The notes under the pieces are model-generated. The model worked only from the letters and a program-made list of their open reading frames with translations, ran no database searches and was not told the origin of the DNA. A stretch of DNA of 64,000 bases, taken from Nisaea denitrificans DSM 18348. GTDB taxonomy: Bacteria; Pseudomonadota; Alphaproteobacteria; Thalassobaculales; Thalassobaculaceae. Below, in pieces: positions 1 to 10,183 of this stretch (position 1 is the stretch's first letter; each line of letters begins with the position of its first letter). The position numbers were made by a program, and so were the translations under genes. Location of the stretch: positions 496,001 to 560,000 of the forward strand of contig NZ_AUFM01000011.1 of the NCBI RefSeq assembly GCF_000426505.1, in the 5' to 3' direction.

Positions 1-73
1 TTCGGCATCCGAGGCGGTATGCCGCCAGGTTGATGCCAGGGCAGTTCAGGCATCCCCGGAATGTCGACAAAAC

Positions 74-113
74 AAACGAACACGCGGCCGGCTTTCCGGC
101 CGCGTTTTCGTTT
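74..113. terminator. Rho-independent terminator upstream of proS
   Basis: A G+C-rich inverted repeat (CGCGGCCGG, short CTT loop, then its complement) lies at about 83-104. It is flanked by AAACGAA on the left and TTTTCGTTT on the right, so it has an A-tract and a T-tract and could work in both directions. It probably ends a gene to the left of the window. No coding sequence is visible in bases 1-215. Confidence 0.7.
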
Positions 114-215
114 GGACAGCCGAAAAGCCTTTCCATAGAGTGTCGCGGCGCTTTGCCGCCCTGTTGTGCCGCCACGTGCGGTCAGGGATAAGACTTCCAG
201 ACCACAGAGGATTCC

Positions 216-1535
216 ATGCGTCTTTCCGCTTATTTTCTGCCCACGCTGCGCGAAAATCCTAAGGAGGCGCAGATCGTCTCCCACCGCCTGATGCTGCGCG
301 CGGGGATGATTCAGCAGGCCAGTGCCGGGATTTATTCCTGGCTTCCGCTCGGCCACAAGGTCTTGCGCAAGATCGAGCAGATCGTTCGCGAGGAACAGGA
401 CGCGGCCGGTGCTCAGGAAGTCCTGATGCCGACCATCCAGTCTGCGGATCTCTGGCGCGAAAGCGGCCGGTACGACGATTACGGCAAGGAAATGCTGCGG
501 ATCGAGGACCGGCACGGGCGCGACATGCTCTACGGGCCGACCAACGAGGAACTGATCACCGACATCTTCCGGACCCATGTGCGCAGCTACAAGGCGCTGC
601 CGCTGATGCTCTATCACATCCAGTGGAAGTTCCGGGACGAGGTGCGCCCCCGGTTTGGCGTGATGCGCGGACGTGAATTCCTGATGAAGGATAATTACTC
701 CTTTGACACGACCTATGAAGGCGCAGTCGATTCCTACAACAAGATGTTCGTCGCCTACCTGAAGACCTATGCCCGCATGGGACTTAGCGCGATTCCGATG
801 AAAGCCGATACCGGCCCGATCGGTGGTGATCTCTCGCATGAATTCATCGTCCTTGCCGATACGGGCGAAAGCGGTGTGTTCTACGATCAAGCTTGGGAGA
901 AGCAGGATTTCGCCAACATGACCGTGGATTACGCGGACATGGACGCAGTGACCGGTATCGTCGAGCGCTATACGTCACTCTATGCCGCGACTGACGAGAA
1001 GCACGTTCCGGGCGAGGCACCGGTGCCCGAGGAAAACCTGAAGGAACGCCGGGGTATCGAGGTCGGCCAGATCTTCTATTTCGGCACCAAGTACTCGGAA
1101 CCGCTGGGGGCTACGGTCTCGGCGCCGGAAGGCGGGGACGTGCCGGTGCATATGGGCTCCTATGGAGTCGGGGTATCCCGGCTGGTCGGTGCGATCATCG
1201 AAGCGAGCCACGACGACAAGGGCATCATCTGGCCGGAGCAGGTCGCTCCCTTCACGGTTGGCATAGCCAATCTGAAAACCGATGACGAGGGATGCACAAC
1301 GGTCTGCGAGGACCTATATGCCAAGCTCGCGGCGGCTGGTATCGAGACGTTGATCGATGATCGGGACGAGCGTCCTGGCGCGAAGATGGCCAATCTCGAT
1401 CTTATCGGCGTGCCGTGGCAGATCCTTGTCGGACCGCGCGGGCTGAAGTCCGGTGTGGTCGAGGTGAAGAACCGCAAGAGCGGCGAGGTCGAGGAAATGA
1501 CACCGGAAGCTGTCCTGAACAGATTTGCTTCCTGA
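216..1535 (+). CDS. proS: Prolyl-tRNA synthetase, short alphaproteobacterial form
   Basis: Class II aminoacyl-tRNA synthetase that charges tRNA-Pro with proline in the cytoplasm. The class II core shows a TNEE motif at residues 109-112, the motif 2 arginine in FRDE at 139-142, and a motif 3 sequence [10 protein letters not shown] near residue 313. An anticodon-binding domain fills about residues 345-439. At 439 residues it lacks the inserted YbaK-like editing domain of the roughly 570-residue E. coli enzyme; this short form is usual in Alphaproteobacteria, which often carry a separate editing protein. The start follows an AGAGG sequence. It sits 26 bases ahead of the lolC gene and is likely co-transcribed with it. 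Confidence 0.97.
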   Translation: MRLSAYFLPTLRENPKEAQIVSHRLMLRAGMIQQASAGIYSWLPLGHKVLRKIEQIVREEQDAAGAQEVLMPTIQSADLWRESGRYDDYGKEMLRIEDRHGRDMLYGPTNEELITDIFRTHVRSYKALPLMLYHIQWKFRDEVRPRFGVMRGREFLMKDNYSFDTTYEGAVDSYNKMFVAYLKTYARMGLSAIPMKADTGPIGGDLSHEFIVLADTGESGVFYDQAWEKQDFANMTVDYADMDAVTGIVERYTSLYAATDEKHVPGEAPVPEENLKERRGIEVGQIFYFGTKYSEPLGATVSAPEGGDVPVHMGSYGVGVSRLVGAIIEASHDDKGIIWPEQVAPFTVGIANLKTDDEGCTTVCEDLYAKLAAAGIETLIDDRDERPGAKMANLDLIGVPWQILVGPRGLKSGVVEVKNRKSGEVEEMTPEAVLNRFAS

Positions 1536-1561
1536 ATGGGTCCGGTTCTAAGGGGTTCTTA

Positions 1562-2806
1562 ATGTTCGGCATTTTTGAGCGCATGGTCGCCATGCGGTAT
1601 CTGCGCTCCCGCCGCCAGGAAGGCTTTATCTCCGTCATCGCGGGTTTTTCCCTGCTCGGTATCGGCCTTGGGGTGGCGACCCTGATCATCGTCATGTCGG
1701 TGATGAACGGCTTCCGGGCAGAGCTGGTCGGTCGGATTCTCGGTCTCAACGGCCATATGTCGGTCTACAGCAAGGGCGCACCGATCCAGGGGTTCGACGA
1801 TCTCGCGGTCAGGATCGGCGAAATACCGGGCGTGCTGACGGTCACACCGCAGCTCGAGGGCCAAGTCATGGCGATGGCGAACGGCATCGCCTCTGGCGCT
1901 CTGGTGCGCGGTCTCCGGGCCAGTGCACTGCTCAGCCGGCAGATCGTTCCCGACAATATCATTGCCGGATCGCTGGAGGAATTCAGTGGCAAGAGCGGCG
2001 TGATCATGGGCGCCCGGCTGGCGCGTCGTCTCCGGGTTGGGGTGGGTGACAAGATCACGCTGATATCGCCCAGCACGACGACAACGGTGATCGGCAGCGT
2101 GCCGCGGATGCGCGCCTTCACGGTCGCGGCCCTGTTCAATGTCGGCATGTATGAATACGACAACACCTTCATCTATATGCCGCTGAAGGCCGCGCAGACC
2201 TTCTTCAAGAGTGGCGATGCCGTGAACGCGGTTGAGGTGATGGTAAGCGATCCACAACAGGTTGACGCTGTCCGGCTGCCACTCCGCAAGGTGATTGGTG
2301 CAGAAAATTACTCACTCGACTGGAAACAGCAAAATTCCAGCTTTTTCAATGCGCTGGAAGTCGAACGGAACGTCATGTTCCTGATCCTGACGCTGATAAT
2401 TTTGGTCGCCGCTTTCAACATCATCTCCTCGATGATCATGCTGGTGAAGGACAAGGGGCGGGATATCGCTATCCTGCGCACCATGGGGGCATCCAAGGGC
2501 ATGGTGATGCGGATTTTCTTCATGTCCGGGGCCAGCATCGGTGTGATCGGAACGATTGGCGGAACCATCCTCGGGCTGGTTTTCTGCGACAATATCGAAA
2601 CCATCCGGCAAGCCCTGCAGAGTCTGACAGGAACCGAACTGTTCTCGGCGGAGATCTATTTTCTGTCGAAGCTTCCGGCCGAAGTCGACGCCCTCGAAGT
2701 GATTACCGTGGTTTCCATGGCGCTGTTCCTGTCCTTCGCCGCGACAATCTATCCGGCCTGGCGCGCGTCTCGGCTCGATCCGGTGGAGGCGCTTCGCTAT
2801 GAGTGA
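1562..2806 (+). CDS. lolC: Lipoprotein-releasing ABC transporter permease (LolC/LolE family)
   Basis: Inner-membrane subunit of the Lol complex, which extracts mature lipoproteins from the inner membrane for delivery to the outer membrane. The protein (414 residues) has the family topology: an N-terminal membrane segment preceded by the family-typical MRYLRSRR, a large periplasmic domain at about residues 50-270, then three C-terminal helices of the FtsX/MacB permease domain. It ends in the typical DPVEALRYE sequence. The frame is open further upstream into proS, but the ATG at 1562 gives the normal N terminus. It overlaps lolD by 8 bases. Only one permease gene is present, so as in many Alphaproteobacteria it probably forms a homodimer. 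Confidence 0.95.
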   Translation: MFGIFERMVAMRYLRSRRQEGFISVIAGFSLLGIGLGVATLIIVMSVMNGFRAELVGRILGLNGHMSVYSKGAPIQGFDDLAVRIGEIPGVLTVTPQLEGQVMAMANGIASGALVRGLRASALLSRQIVPDNIIAGSLEEFSGKSGVIMGARLARRLRVGVGDKITLISPSTTTTVIGSVPRMRAFTVAALFNVGMYEYDNTFIYMPLKAAQTFFKSGDAVNAVEVMVSDPQQVDAVRLPLRKVIGAENYSLDWKQQNSSFFNALEVERNVMFLILTLIILVAAFNIISSMIMLVKDKGRDIAILRTMGASKGMVMRIFFMSGASIGVIGTIGGTILGLVFCDNIETIRQALQSLTGTELFSAEIYFLSKLPAEVDALEVITVVSMALFLSFAATIYPAWRASRLDPVEALRYE

Positions 2807-3548
2807 TGCGGGGCCGGACGGGCAAAAGATGTCGGAGATCGAGCGCATTGCGCGCGGCGGTGCGACAAGCGATGCCGTACTCGAGCTGCGCGGCGTTTCC
2901 CGCAGCTTCAAGGAGGCAGGAGGAACCCTCACGGTTCTGCGCGATATCGATCTCAGTCTCAAGGCAGGCGAGGTGACGGCGCTGGTCGGTCCGTCGGGTG
3001 CGGGCAAATCGACGCTGCTGCATATCGCAGGCCTGCTGGAGCCGCCGAGCACCGGGGAAGTCATCTTCCAGGGTGAGTATTGCAGCCAGGCAAGCGAAGC
3101 CGAGCGCACACGGATCCGTCGCGACGGTATCGGCTTCGTCTATCAGTTCCATCACTTGCTGCCGGAATTCTCGGCGCTTGAGAATGTGATGATGCCGCAA
3201 CTGATCTCTGGCCTGTCGAAAAGTGAGGCGCGGGACCGTGCCCGGCAATTGCTTGAGCTGGTCGGTCTGGAAAATCGCGAAACCCACCGTCCGGCGAAAC
3301 TGTCGGGTGGTGAGCAGCAGCGGGTCGCCATCGTCCGCTCCATTGCGAATGTACCGGCTGTACTCTTGGCCGACGAGCCTACGGGTAACCTCGATCCGCA
3401 TACCGCAGAAGAGGTTTTCAAGCAGCTCCGCCGGATCATTTCGGCGACGGGAATCGCAGCTCTGATCGCCACACACAACCTTGAGATCGCCCGCTCCATG
3501 GACCGGATCGTGGAATTGCGGGACGGTACTCTAAAATCAATTAAGTAA
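2799..3548 (+). CDS. lolD: Lipoprotein-releasing ABC transporter ATP-binding protein LolD
   Basis: ATPase of the LolCDE-type lipoprotein release complex. It has a Walker A motif GPSGAGKS, a Q-loop ([10 protein letters not shown], the LolD-type Q-loop), the ABC signature [11 protein letters not shown], Walker [12 protein letters not shown] and the switch histidine in IATHN. Length (249 residues) is slightly above the 225-235 norm because of an N-terminal extension. The ATG lies inside the end of the permease gene, which indicates translational coupling. Transcription probably ends before dnaE, although no clear terminator is seen in the 106-base gap. Confidence 0.96.
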   Translation: MSDAGPDGQKMSEIERIARGGATSDAVLELRGVSRSFKEAGGTLTVLRDIDLSLKAGEVTALVGPSGAGKSTLLHIAGLLEPPSTGEVIFQGEYCSQASEAERTRIRRDGIGFVYQFHHLLPEFSALENVMMPQLISGLSKSEARDRARQLLELVGLENRETHRPAKLSGGEQQRVAIVRSIANVPAVLLADEPTGNLDPHTAEEVFKQLRRIISATGIAALIATHNLEIARSMDRIVELRDGTLKSIK

Positions 3549-3654
3549 GTAATATCAGTTTTTTATGAGTGAAAATCAGGTGTTCGTCTGTTGTTCATGC
3601 TGACGCTCCCGCAGCGCTGTGAAACAATCGCAGACCTGCTGTTAAGAGGGCCGC

Positions 3655-6600
3655 ATGTCTCACGCTGATTTTGTCCATCTCCGCGTCCATTCCGCCTATT
3701 CGCTCGCCGAAGGTGCGATCAAGGGCAAGGAGCTGGTTTCGCTCGCCACCAAGAACGCGATGCCGGCGGTGGCGATGACCGACAGCGGGAATCTGTTCGG
3801 CGCGCTCGAATTCGCGGTGACAGCTTCCGGCGCGGGTGTGCAGCCCATTGTTGGTGCGCAGATCGCCATCCGTCGACCAGATACGGAGCCGCGCAGCGGT
3901 CTCAAGGTTGTCGGCGGCACGGCCCACACTCCGAACCAGACCGATCAGATCGTGCTGATTGCCCAAACCGATTCTGGCTATCGCAATCTGATGGATTTGA
4001 TCAGCCGGTCCTTCACCAAGACCGACCCGGGCGAGTCCCCACAGATACCGTTCGAGGATCTGGAAGGACGGAGTGACGGTTTGATCGCACTGACCGGCGG
4101 GCCGGAAGGGAAGGTCGGACGGCTTTTGCTGGATAACCGCGCGGAAGAGGCGGAAACCGCGCTGCTGGATCTGAAAGCGCTGTTCGGTGATCGGCTGTAT
4201 GTCGAAATCCAGCGTCATTTCACCGATCCTGAAAGACGCACCGAAGCGCCTTTCCTCGACCTCGCCTACAAGCACGACATCCCGCTTGTCGCTACCAACG
4301 AATGCATGTTTGCGACCGAAGCCATGTATGAGGCGCATGACGCGCTGCTGTGCATTGCCGGGCGCACGGTGATCGGCAATCCGAACCGCCGCCGCGTTAC
4401 GCCGCACCATCGGTTCAAAAGTGCCGAGGAGATGCGGGAGCTGTTCTCCGATCTGCCGGAGGCCGCCGACAACACGCTGGTGATCGCCCGGCGGTGCAGC
4501 TTCATGCCAGAGAAGCTGGCGCCGATCCTGCCGCCTTTCGATACGGTCGGGGGCCGTAACGAGGCGGAGGAGCTGAAAGCACAGTCCGAAGAGGGCCTGA
4601 AAAAGCGTCTGGAAGCCCATGTCTTTACCGAAGGCATGGACGAGGCCGCTCGGGCCGAAGCGGCAAAACCCTATCATGAGCGGCTTGAGTTCGAGCTCGG
4701 CATCATCGAGCAGATGGGATTTCCCGGCTACTTCCTGATCGTTGCCGACTTCATCCGGTGGGCCAAGGACCGAACCATTCCGGTCGGGCCGGGCCGTGGT
4801 TCCGGTGCTGGCTCTCTGGTGGCGTATTCGCTGGATATTACTGACCTTGATCCGTTGCGCTGGGGATTGCTGTTCGAACGTTTCCTCAATCCGGAACGTG
4901 TCTCGATGCCTGACTTTGATATCGATTTTTGTCAGGACCGTCGTGGCGAGGTGATCGAGTATGTGCAGCAGCGTTATGGCCGGGACAAAGTCGCCCAGAT
5001 CATAACCTTCGGTAAACTGCAGGCCCGCGCTGCCTTGCGCGATGTCGGCCGGGTGCTGGAAATGCCGTACGGTCAGGTCGACCGGATCTGCAAACTGGTC
5101 CCGAACAACCCAGCCAACCCGGTTACGCTTGCCGAGGCGCTGGATGTCGAGCCGGAGCTCCGCCGTCAGCAAAAAGAGGACGAAGAGGTTGGCGAGCTGA
5201 TCCGGATCAGCCTGCAGCTTGAAGGATTGTATCGGAACGCCTCGACTCACGCTGCAGGTGTGGTGATCGGCGACCGGCCGCTGCATGAGCTGGTTGCGCT
5301 CTATCAGGACCCGAACTCGGACATGCCGGCGACCCAGTTCAACATGAAATGGGTGGAACAAGCAGGCCTGGTGAAATTCGATTTTCTTGGCCTGAAAACG
5401 CTCTCGGTCTTGCAGAATGCGGTCGATTTGCTGAAGCGTCGGGATATCAATATCGACCTCTCGCAGGTTCCGCTGGATGACAGGCCGACATACGAGATGC
5501 TGGGGCGGGCGGAGTCGACCGGCGTGTTCCAGCTTGAAAGTACCGGCATGCGGGACGTGCTGCGCCGGATGAAACCTGACCGTTTCGAGGATATCATCGC
5601 GCTCGTCGCCCTATACCGTCCGGGCCCGATGGCGAACATTCCGAAATATATCGCCTGCAAGCACGGAGAAGAGCAGCCGGATTACATGCACCCGGTGCTG
5701 GAGCCGGTGCTGAAGGAAACCTTCGGCATCATGATCTACCAGGAGCAGGTGCAGCAGGCGGCCCAGAGGCTTTCAGGATACACGCTCGGCGGCGCCGACC
5801 TTCTGCGTCGCGCCATGGGTAAGAAGATCAAGGAAGAGATGGACGCCCAGCGCGAGACTTTCGTGAAGGGGGCCGTCGAGCAGAAGGTGAAGGCCGAGAA
5901 GGCGTCGGAAATTTTCGACCAGATCGCCGCTTTCGCCGGTTACGGCTTCAACAAGAGTCACGCAGCAGCCTATGCGCTGGTCGCCTATCACACGGCCTAT
6001 CTCAAGGCGAATTACCCGGTCGAGTTCCTGGCTGCGTCCATGACCTACGACATGAACAATACGGACAAGCTGAATGTCTTCCGGCAGGAAATTCAGCGCC
6101 TCGGTATCGATCTGCTCGGCCCGGACATCAACAAATCCTTCGTCGATTTCGTGCCGGAAATCGGCCCGAACGGCGAGCTTGCGATCCGCTATGCGCTGAC
6201 GGCCATCAAGAATGTCGGCGAGGGCGCCATGGAGGCGCTGATCAAGGAGCGCACGGAAAACGGCCCCTACAAGTCGATCAACGAGTTCGCAAGCCGGATC
6301 GACGGCTCGGTGGTGAACAAACGGCTGATGGAAAACCTGGTTCGGGCAGGCGGTTTCGATTGTCTGACAATGAACCGGGGGCAGCTGTTTGAAAGCGTTG
6401 AGAAAATCATGCGCCATGCCAATGCGGCGGCGGCGGAACGCAGCTCGGACCAGGTCAGTATGTTCGGCGGTTCCGGGGGAGAGTCCGAGCCGGATATCGC
6501 GCTGGCGGACCGGCTCGACTGGCCGGCGATGGAGCGTCTGAAGGAAGAGTTCGACGCCATCGGCTTCTACCTCTCGGCGCATCCGCTCGATGCTTACGGT

Positions 6601-7152
6601 GCATCGCTGGAGCGGCTTGGCGTTGTCCGTTCAGACCAGATTGTCGCGACTGTGAAAGCGAAGGGCAATTCGGCCCGGATCATTCTCGCCGGGATCGTTG
6701 TCGGCTCCCGCGTGCGCACGTCGAGCCGGGGCAACCGGTATGCCTTCGTCCAGCTCACCGATCAGGCGGGCGTCACCGAAGTCACGGTCTTTTCCGAGGT
6801 TCTTGCGGTCAATCGTGACTTGCTGGAAGCGGGTCAGTCATTGCTGGTCAAAGCCGATGCGAAGATCGAGGACGAGGGCATCCGCCTTACCGTCTCCCGT
6901 ATCGAGGCGCTGGACAAGGCGGTCTCCGGGACGGCGGCGGGCCTCAAGATCTATCTGCGGGACAAGGACCCGATCCCGCATATCTGCGAGATGATCTCCA
7001 AGGAAAAGCCGGGGCGGGGTAAGGTCAAGCTGGTGGTCGACACGGATAACGAGGAGGTCGAAGTGGCACTTGCCAGGACTTATACGATTTCTCCCAATTT
7101 CCGGGCGGCGATCAAGTCACTGCCGGGCATCGTTGACGCCCGGGATATCTGA
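3655..7152 (+). CDS. dnaE: DNA polymerase III alpha subunit
   Basis: Replicative polymerase catalytic subunit (1165 residues, normal for the proteobacterial DnaE1 type). The N-terminal PHP domain starts at HLRVHSAYSLAEG. The C-family polymerase core contains the palm motif PDFDIDFCQDRR, with catalytic aspartates near residues 420 and 422. The fingers region follows with GYGFNKSHAAAYA near residue 765. A helix-hairpin-helix stretch and an OB-fold (about residues 990-1080) complete it. An AAGAGG ribosome-binding site precedes the ATG. The next small gene begins 14 bases after the stop and may be co-transcribed. Confidence 0.98.
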   Translation: MSHADFVHLRVHSAYSLAEGAIKGKELVSLATKNAMPAVAMTDSGNLFGALEFAVTASGAGVQPIVGAQIAIRRPDTEPRSGLKVVGGTAHTPNQTDQIVLIAQTDSGYRNLMDLISRSFTKTDPGESPQIPFEDLEGRSDGLIALTGGPEGKVGRLLLDNRAEEAETALLDLKALFGDRLYVEIQRHFTDPERRTEAPFLDLAYKHDIPLVATNECMFATEAMYEAHDALLCIAGRTVIGNPNRRRVTPHHRFKSAEEMRELFSDLPEAADNTLVIARRCSFMPEKLAPILPPFDTVGGRNEAEELKAQSEEGLKKRLEAHVFTEGMDEAARAEAAKPYHERLEFELGIIEQMGFPGYFLIVADFIRWAKDRTIPVGPGRGSGAGSLVAYSLDITDLDPLRWGLLFERFLNPERVSMPDFDIDFCQDRRGEVIEYVQQRYGRDKVAQIITFGKLQARAALRDVGRVLEMPYGQVDRICKLVPNNPANPVTLAEALDVEPELRRQQKEDEEVGELIRISLQLEGLYRNASTHAAGVVIGDRPLHELVALYQDPNSDMPATQFNMKWVEQAGLVKFDFLGLKTLSVLQNAVDLLKRRDINIDLSQVPLDDRPTYEMLGRAESTGVFQLESTGMRDVLRRMKPDRFEDIIALVALYRPGPMANIPKYIACKHGEEQPDYMHPVLEPVLKETFGIMIYQEQVQQAAQRLSGYTLGGADLLRRAMGKKIKEEMDAQRETFVKGAVEQKVKAEKASEIFDQIAAFAGYGFNKSHAAAYALVAYHTAYLKANYPVEFLAASMTYDMNNTDKLNVFRQEIQRLGIDLLGPDINKSFVDFVPEIGPNGELAIRYALTAIKNVGEGAMEALIKERTENGPYKSINEFASRIDGSVVNKRLMENLVRAGGFDCLTMNRGQLFESVEKIMRHANAAAAERSSDQVSMFGGSGGESEPDIALADRLDWPAMERLKEEFDAIGFYLSAHPLDAYGASLERLGVVRSDQIVATVKAKGNSARIILAGIVVGSRVRTSSRGNRYAFVQLTDQAGVTEVTVFSEVLAVNRDLLEAGQSLLVKADAKIEDEGIRLTVSRIEALDKAVSGTAAGLKIYLRDKDPIPHICEMISKEKPGRGKVKLVVDTDNEEVEVALARTYTISPNFRAAIKSLPGIVDARDI

Positions 7153-7166
7153 TCCGGAGCGACACC

Positions 7167-7475
7167 ATGTTTGATGCGCTTGTTCAGAAGGTGCTGTTTC
7201 TGGTTGGTGGGGCCGTGGTGACTTTTTGCGCCGGGTACGGGCTCTATTCTCTATGGGAAGAGAACACTATGTCTGGTCGCTGTTTCTCGGCGGAACGCAG
7301 GATTGAGCAGCACAGGTTCGGCATCGACCTGCAGAATCTGATGAACCTCGCGGACCAGCAGGCCAACAGGAAACGGACGGTCGAGCTGTGTTTCGTTGAG
7401 GACGGTGCCTGTTATCCGGGATATGCGCGTGATTTGCAGGATTTCTGCAATTCACAAATGACGTCCGGGGGGTAG
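7167..7475 (+). CDS. Small single-pass membrane protein of unknown function
   Basis: I do not recognise the family. The 102-residue product begins with one hydrophobic helix at about residues 6-28 and continues as a soluble, probably periplasmic, domain. Four cysteines are spread over the soluble part (in GRCFS, ELCFV, GACYPG and DFCNS), which suggests disulfides if it is exported. A GGAGCG ribosome-binding sequence precedes the ATG. It lies 14 bases after dnaE and 70 bases before the M81 peptidase gene. Codon use looks like that of its neighbours, so it is probably a real gene. Confidence 0.6.
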   Translation: MFDALVQKVLFLVGGAVVTFCAGYGLYSLWEENTMSGRCFSAERRIEQHRFGIDLQNLMNLADQQANRKRTVELCFVEDGACYPGYARDLQDFCNSQMTSGG

Positions 7476-7545
7476 GCATCGGAGGTCGAGAGTCCTAGGC
7501 TGCTTTTCCCGTCTCTGACACCCACCGCCTCCGGACCGGTATTTC

Positions 7546-9087
7546 ATGAGCAAGAAACGTATCGCGATTTGCGGTTTCAATCTTGAATCCAATCGCTTCG
7601 CCCCGACCTGTTCCCGCCCCGATTTCGAAGAAAACATGTGGTTCAAGGGAGCGGATATCGACCGCCAGGCGCGGGCCGAGCATCCCTCGATCCATCTCGG
7701 GATCTGCGGGTTTTACGACATCATGGACGATAAATTCGGTGGTCCCGCCGGATGGGAGCCGGTGCCGGCCCTGGTGATCGGCTCATGTCCGGCTGGGCCG
7801 GTCGAGGAAGCGTTCTTCAACGAATTTCTGGCCGAGCTGAAAGCGGAATTGGAAGCTGGTGGCAAGGTGGATGGCGTTTATATCTGCGAGCATGGCGGCG
7901 CCTGCGCGACCCACACCCATGATCCGGACGGAGAGGTGTTTAAACTGGTGCGTGATGTCGTCGGGCCGGACGTGCCGGTGATCGCGACGCTGGACCTGCA
8001 TGCCAACGTCTCCGAGGAGATGATGGAAGCGACCGATCTGATGATCGGCTACATCACCAACCCGCATGTCGATCTCTATGAGCGGGGCTGCGAGGCGGCA
8101 AAAGCCATGCTGGAGATGTTCGACGGGGTCGAGACGGCTTCCTATCGCGTCCGGCTGCCGCTGGTGGCGCCGTCCGTCACCCAACTGACGGCAGAAGGGC
8201 ACCCTTATGGTGATCTGATTCGGCTTGGGCAGACCAAGCTCGATGCCAGTGTGATGAACGTGACCTGCCTTTCCGGCTTCGCCTTCTGCGACACGCCGAA
8301 GAACGGCATGACGGTGATCGTCACCACCCGGGGAGACGCTACGGACGCCAAGCGCGTGGCGACCGATCTGGCCGACGCAGCCTGGAAGGACAAGGGGCGC
8401 TACGTGCCGAAGATGATGTCGCTGGAAGACGCGACTGCATTGGGGAAAGCGGTCAGCGCGGATGCCTCCCGCGAGCCGATCCTGTTCGCGGACCCGGCGG
8501 ACAATCCCGGCGGCGGCGGGCGCGGAAACACGACTTACATTCTGAAGTCATTCCTCAATGCCGGGGTGACCGGCTGCACCTTCGCGGTGTTCTTCGACCC
8601 GGCGGCGGTCCGGGCTGCCAAGGCTGCCGGTATAGGGGCGACGATCGACGTCACGCTGAACAGCGAGGAAGACAACAGCTTCTCCGACAAGCTCGACGTG
8701 ACCGCCGAGGTGCTGCATCTCTCCGACGGAGTTTTTGTAGGCAATTACGGCATGGTCGAGGGCAAGACGACGGACCTCGGGGACACCGCAGTGTTGCAGG
8801 TCGGCGGGATAAAGATCGTCTGCATCACGAAGCGGACCCAGTGCCTGTCACCGGATTATCTCACCGCGTTCGGAATTGATGCCGCCGCTGAGCGCTGCAT
8901 TGTGGTCAAGTCGCGCGGGCATTTCCGCGCCGGTTACGCCCACATGTTCCCACCGGAGCGGGTCGTGGAAGTGGACGTGCCTGGGCTGACCTCGCCGAAC
9001 CTCGCCAATTTCGACTGGAAATATGTTCAGCGGCCTTTCTTCCCCGTCGATGGGGATGCCGCCACCTGGGACCGGAGCCAAGCATGA
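7546..9087 (+). CDS. M81 family metallopeptidase (MlrC/microcystinase C-like)
   Basis: Member of the MlrC/DUF1485 family, zinc-type metallohydrolases named after an enzyme that opens linear microcystin peptides. The N-terminal M81 domain (about residues 1-300) contains the conserved candidate metal-site motifs EHGGACATHT, TLDLHANV and NPHVD. The C-terminal MlrC domain contains the family stretch DPADNPGGGGRGNTT near residue 315 and a late SRGHFRAGY. At 513 residues it has the usual length. Most family members are uncharacterised, so the substrate here is unknown; microcystin degradation should not be assumed. It overlaps the following methyltransferase gene by 4 bases (ATGA), which argues for a joint task or at least co-translation. 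Confidence 0.88.
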   Translation: MSKKRIAICGFNLESNRFAPTCSRPDFEENMWFKGADIDRQARAEHPSIHLGICGFYDIMDDKFGGPAGWEPVPALVIGSCPAGPVEEAFFNEFLAELKAELEAGGKVDGVYICEHGGACATHTHDPDGEVFKLVRDVVGPDVPVIATLDLHANVSEEMMEATDLMIGYITNPHVDLYERGCEAAKAMLEMFDGVETASYRVRLPLVAPSVTQLTAEGHPYGDLIRLGQTKLDASVMNVTCLSGFAFCDTPKNGMTVIVTTRGDATDAKRVATDLADAAWKDKGRYVPKMMSLEDATALGKAVSADASREPILFADPADNPGGGGRGNTTYILKSFLNAGVTGCTFAVFFDPAAVRAAKAAGIGATIDVTLNSEEDNSFSDKLDVTAEVLHLSDGVFVGNYGMVEGKTTDLGDTAVLQVGGIKIVCITKRTQCLSPDYLTAFGIDAAAERCIVVKSRGHFRAGYAHMFPPERVVEVDVPGLTSPNLANFDWKYVQRPFFPVDGDAATWDRSQA

Positions 9088-9752
9088 GTAGAGAGACCTG
9101 GAACGCCGTCGACGATTATTTTACGGCGGAACTGGTGCCCGAGCAGGCGGGCTTCCAGAAAGCGCTGGATGCGAGCGATGCCTCAAATCTGCCAGCCATC
9201 AGCGTCTCGGCCAATCAGGGCAAGTTCCTGCACCTGATTGCCCGGATGATCGGGGCGAAGAAGGTGCTCGAAGTGGGCACGCTCGGCGGCTACAGCACGC
9301 TCTGGTTCGCCAGCGCGCTTCCGGTCGATGGCAAGGTGGTGACGCTGGAATTCGAGCCCTTGCATGCCGAAGTGGCGCGCGCCAACTTTCGGGATGCCGG
9401 GTATCAGGACATGATCGAGGTGCGCGTCGGCGCGGCGCTCGATAGTCTGCCGGGTGTCGAGGCGGATGGCGTCGGGCCGTTCGATCTCGTCTTCATCGAT
9501 GCCGACAAGAAGAACAATCCCGGTTATTTCGAATGGGCCCTGAAACTGGTCCGTCCGGGTGGCGTGATCCTGGTCGATAATGTGGTCCGGGGCGGGCAGG
9601 TGCTGGAAGCTGCGACAAGCGACCTGGATGTCCAGGGCGTGCGCAAGGTGATCGCGATGATCAAGGCCGATCCCCGGGTGGATGCGACGGCGCTGCAGAT
9701 CGTCGGCTCGAAAGGCTATGACGGGCTGGCGATTTGCCTTGTGAAACCGTGA
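9084..9752 (+). CDS. SAM-dependent O-methyltransferase, family 3 (COMT-like)
   Basis: Cation-dependent O-methyltransferase fold of the caffeoyl-CoA/catechol type. The SAM-binding glycine motif is VLEVGTLGGYSTLW at about residues 62-75. The metal and catalytic region is FIDADKKNNPGY at about 138-149, and VDNVVRGG follows. Length (222 residues) is typical. It is translationally coupled to the M81 peptidase and lies 71 bases before the nitrile hydratase-like genes. The substrate, presumably a small hydroxylated aromatic or similar compound, cannot be read from the sequence. Confidence 0.9.
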   Translation: MSRETWNAVDDYFTAELVPEQAGFQKALDASDASNLPAISVSANQGKFLHLIARMIGAKKVLEVGTLGGYSTLWFASALPVDGKVVTLEFEPLHAEVARANFRDAGYQDMIEVRVGAALDSLPGVEADGVGPFDLVFIDADKKNNPGYFEWALKLVRPGGVILVDNVVRGGQVLEAATSDLDVQGVRKVIAMIKADPRVDATALQIVGSKGYDGLAICLVKP

Positions 9753-9823
9753 TCCGGATGGGCTTGCGATCCATGCTTACATTGGCCAGCATGACCTCTG
9801 CATACTGAGAGGGAGGAGCTGCG

Positions 9824-10183
9824 ATGGAACGGGATTTTACCGCGCGCGGCCATCATGACATGGGCGGCCTTCCGGCTGGCGAGATCAACCGGGACGAACA
9901 TGATTACGCGCTTTGGGAAAAGCGCGTCGATGCCTTGATGATGATCTGCACGAACCGGCTGAAGCTGATGACGGTGGATCAGTTGCGCAAAGGCATCGAG
10001 GCCTTGCCGCCAAGTGCCTATGACGACATGACCTATTACGAGCGCTGGATCTCTTCCGTGACCAACACCCTGCTGGAGCGGGGCGTGTTCACCGCGGACG
10101 AGCTTGGCGCCAAGATGGAAGAAGTGCGGGCGCGCTATCCGGATGGCGTCATGCCGGAAGGCAGTGCCGGAGGAGGCTGCTGA
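9824..10183 (+). CDS. Nitrile hydratase/thiocyanate hydrolase-like subunit, N-terminal half of the beta chain
   Basis: The 119 residues match only the N-terminal half of an ordinary nitrile hydratase beta subunit: HHDMGG and the TYYERW helix region are recognisable. Arg55 in VDQLRKGIEAL aligns with the beta Arg52 that contacts the oxidised cysteines in the Pseudonocardia enzyme. In ordinary nitrile hydratases this half is fused to the SH3-like half, but here the gene stops and the second half is a separate gene overlapping by one base. The same split, in the same order, is known for thiocyanate hydrolase (scnB-scnA-scnC) and toyocamycin nitrile hydratase. A strong GGGAGGAG ribosome-binding site precedes the ATG. 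Substrate is unresolved. Confidence 0.88.
   Translation: MERDFTARGHHDMGGLPAGEINRDEHDYALWEKRVDALMMICTNRLKLMTVDQLRKGIEALPPSAYDDMTYYERWISSVTNTLLERGVFTADELGAKMEEVRARYPDGVMPEGSAGGGC

Noticed and set aside
3595-5361. Long 588-codon open frame antisense to dnaE
   Set aside because: It lies entirely across the dnaE start and PHP/polymerase region, has no recognisable motif, and reads as a His/Arg-rich shadow of the high-G+C dnaE codons.
7546-9087. Assigning the M81 peptidase a microcystin-degrading role
   Set aside because: None of the mlrA, mlrB or mlrD genes is present, and most family members are outside microcystin pathways.
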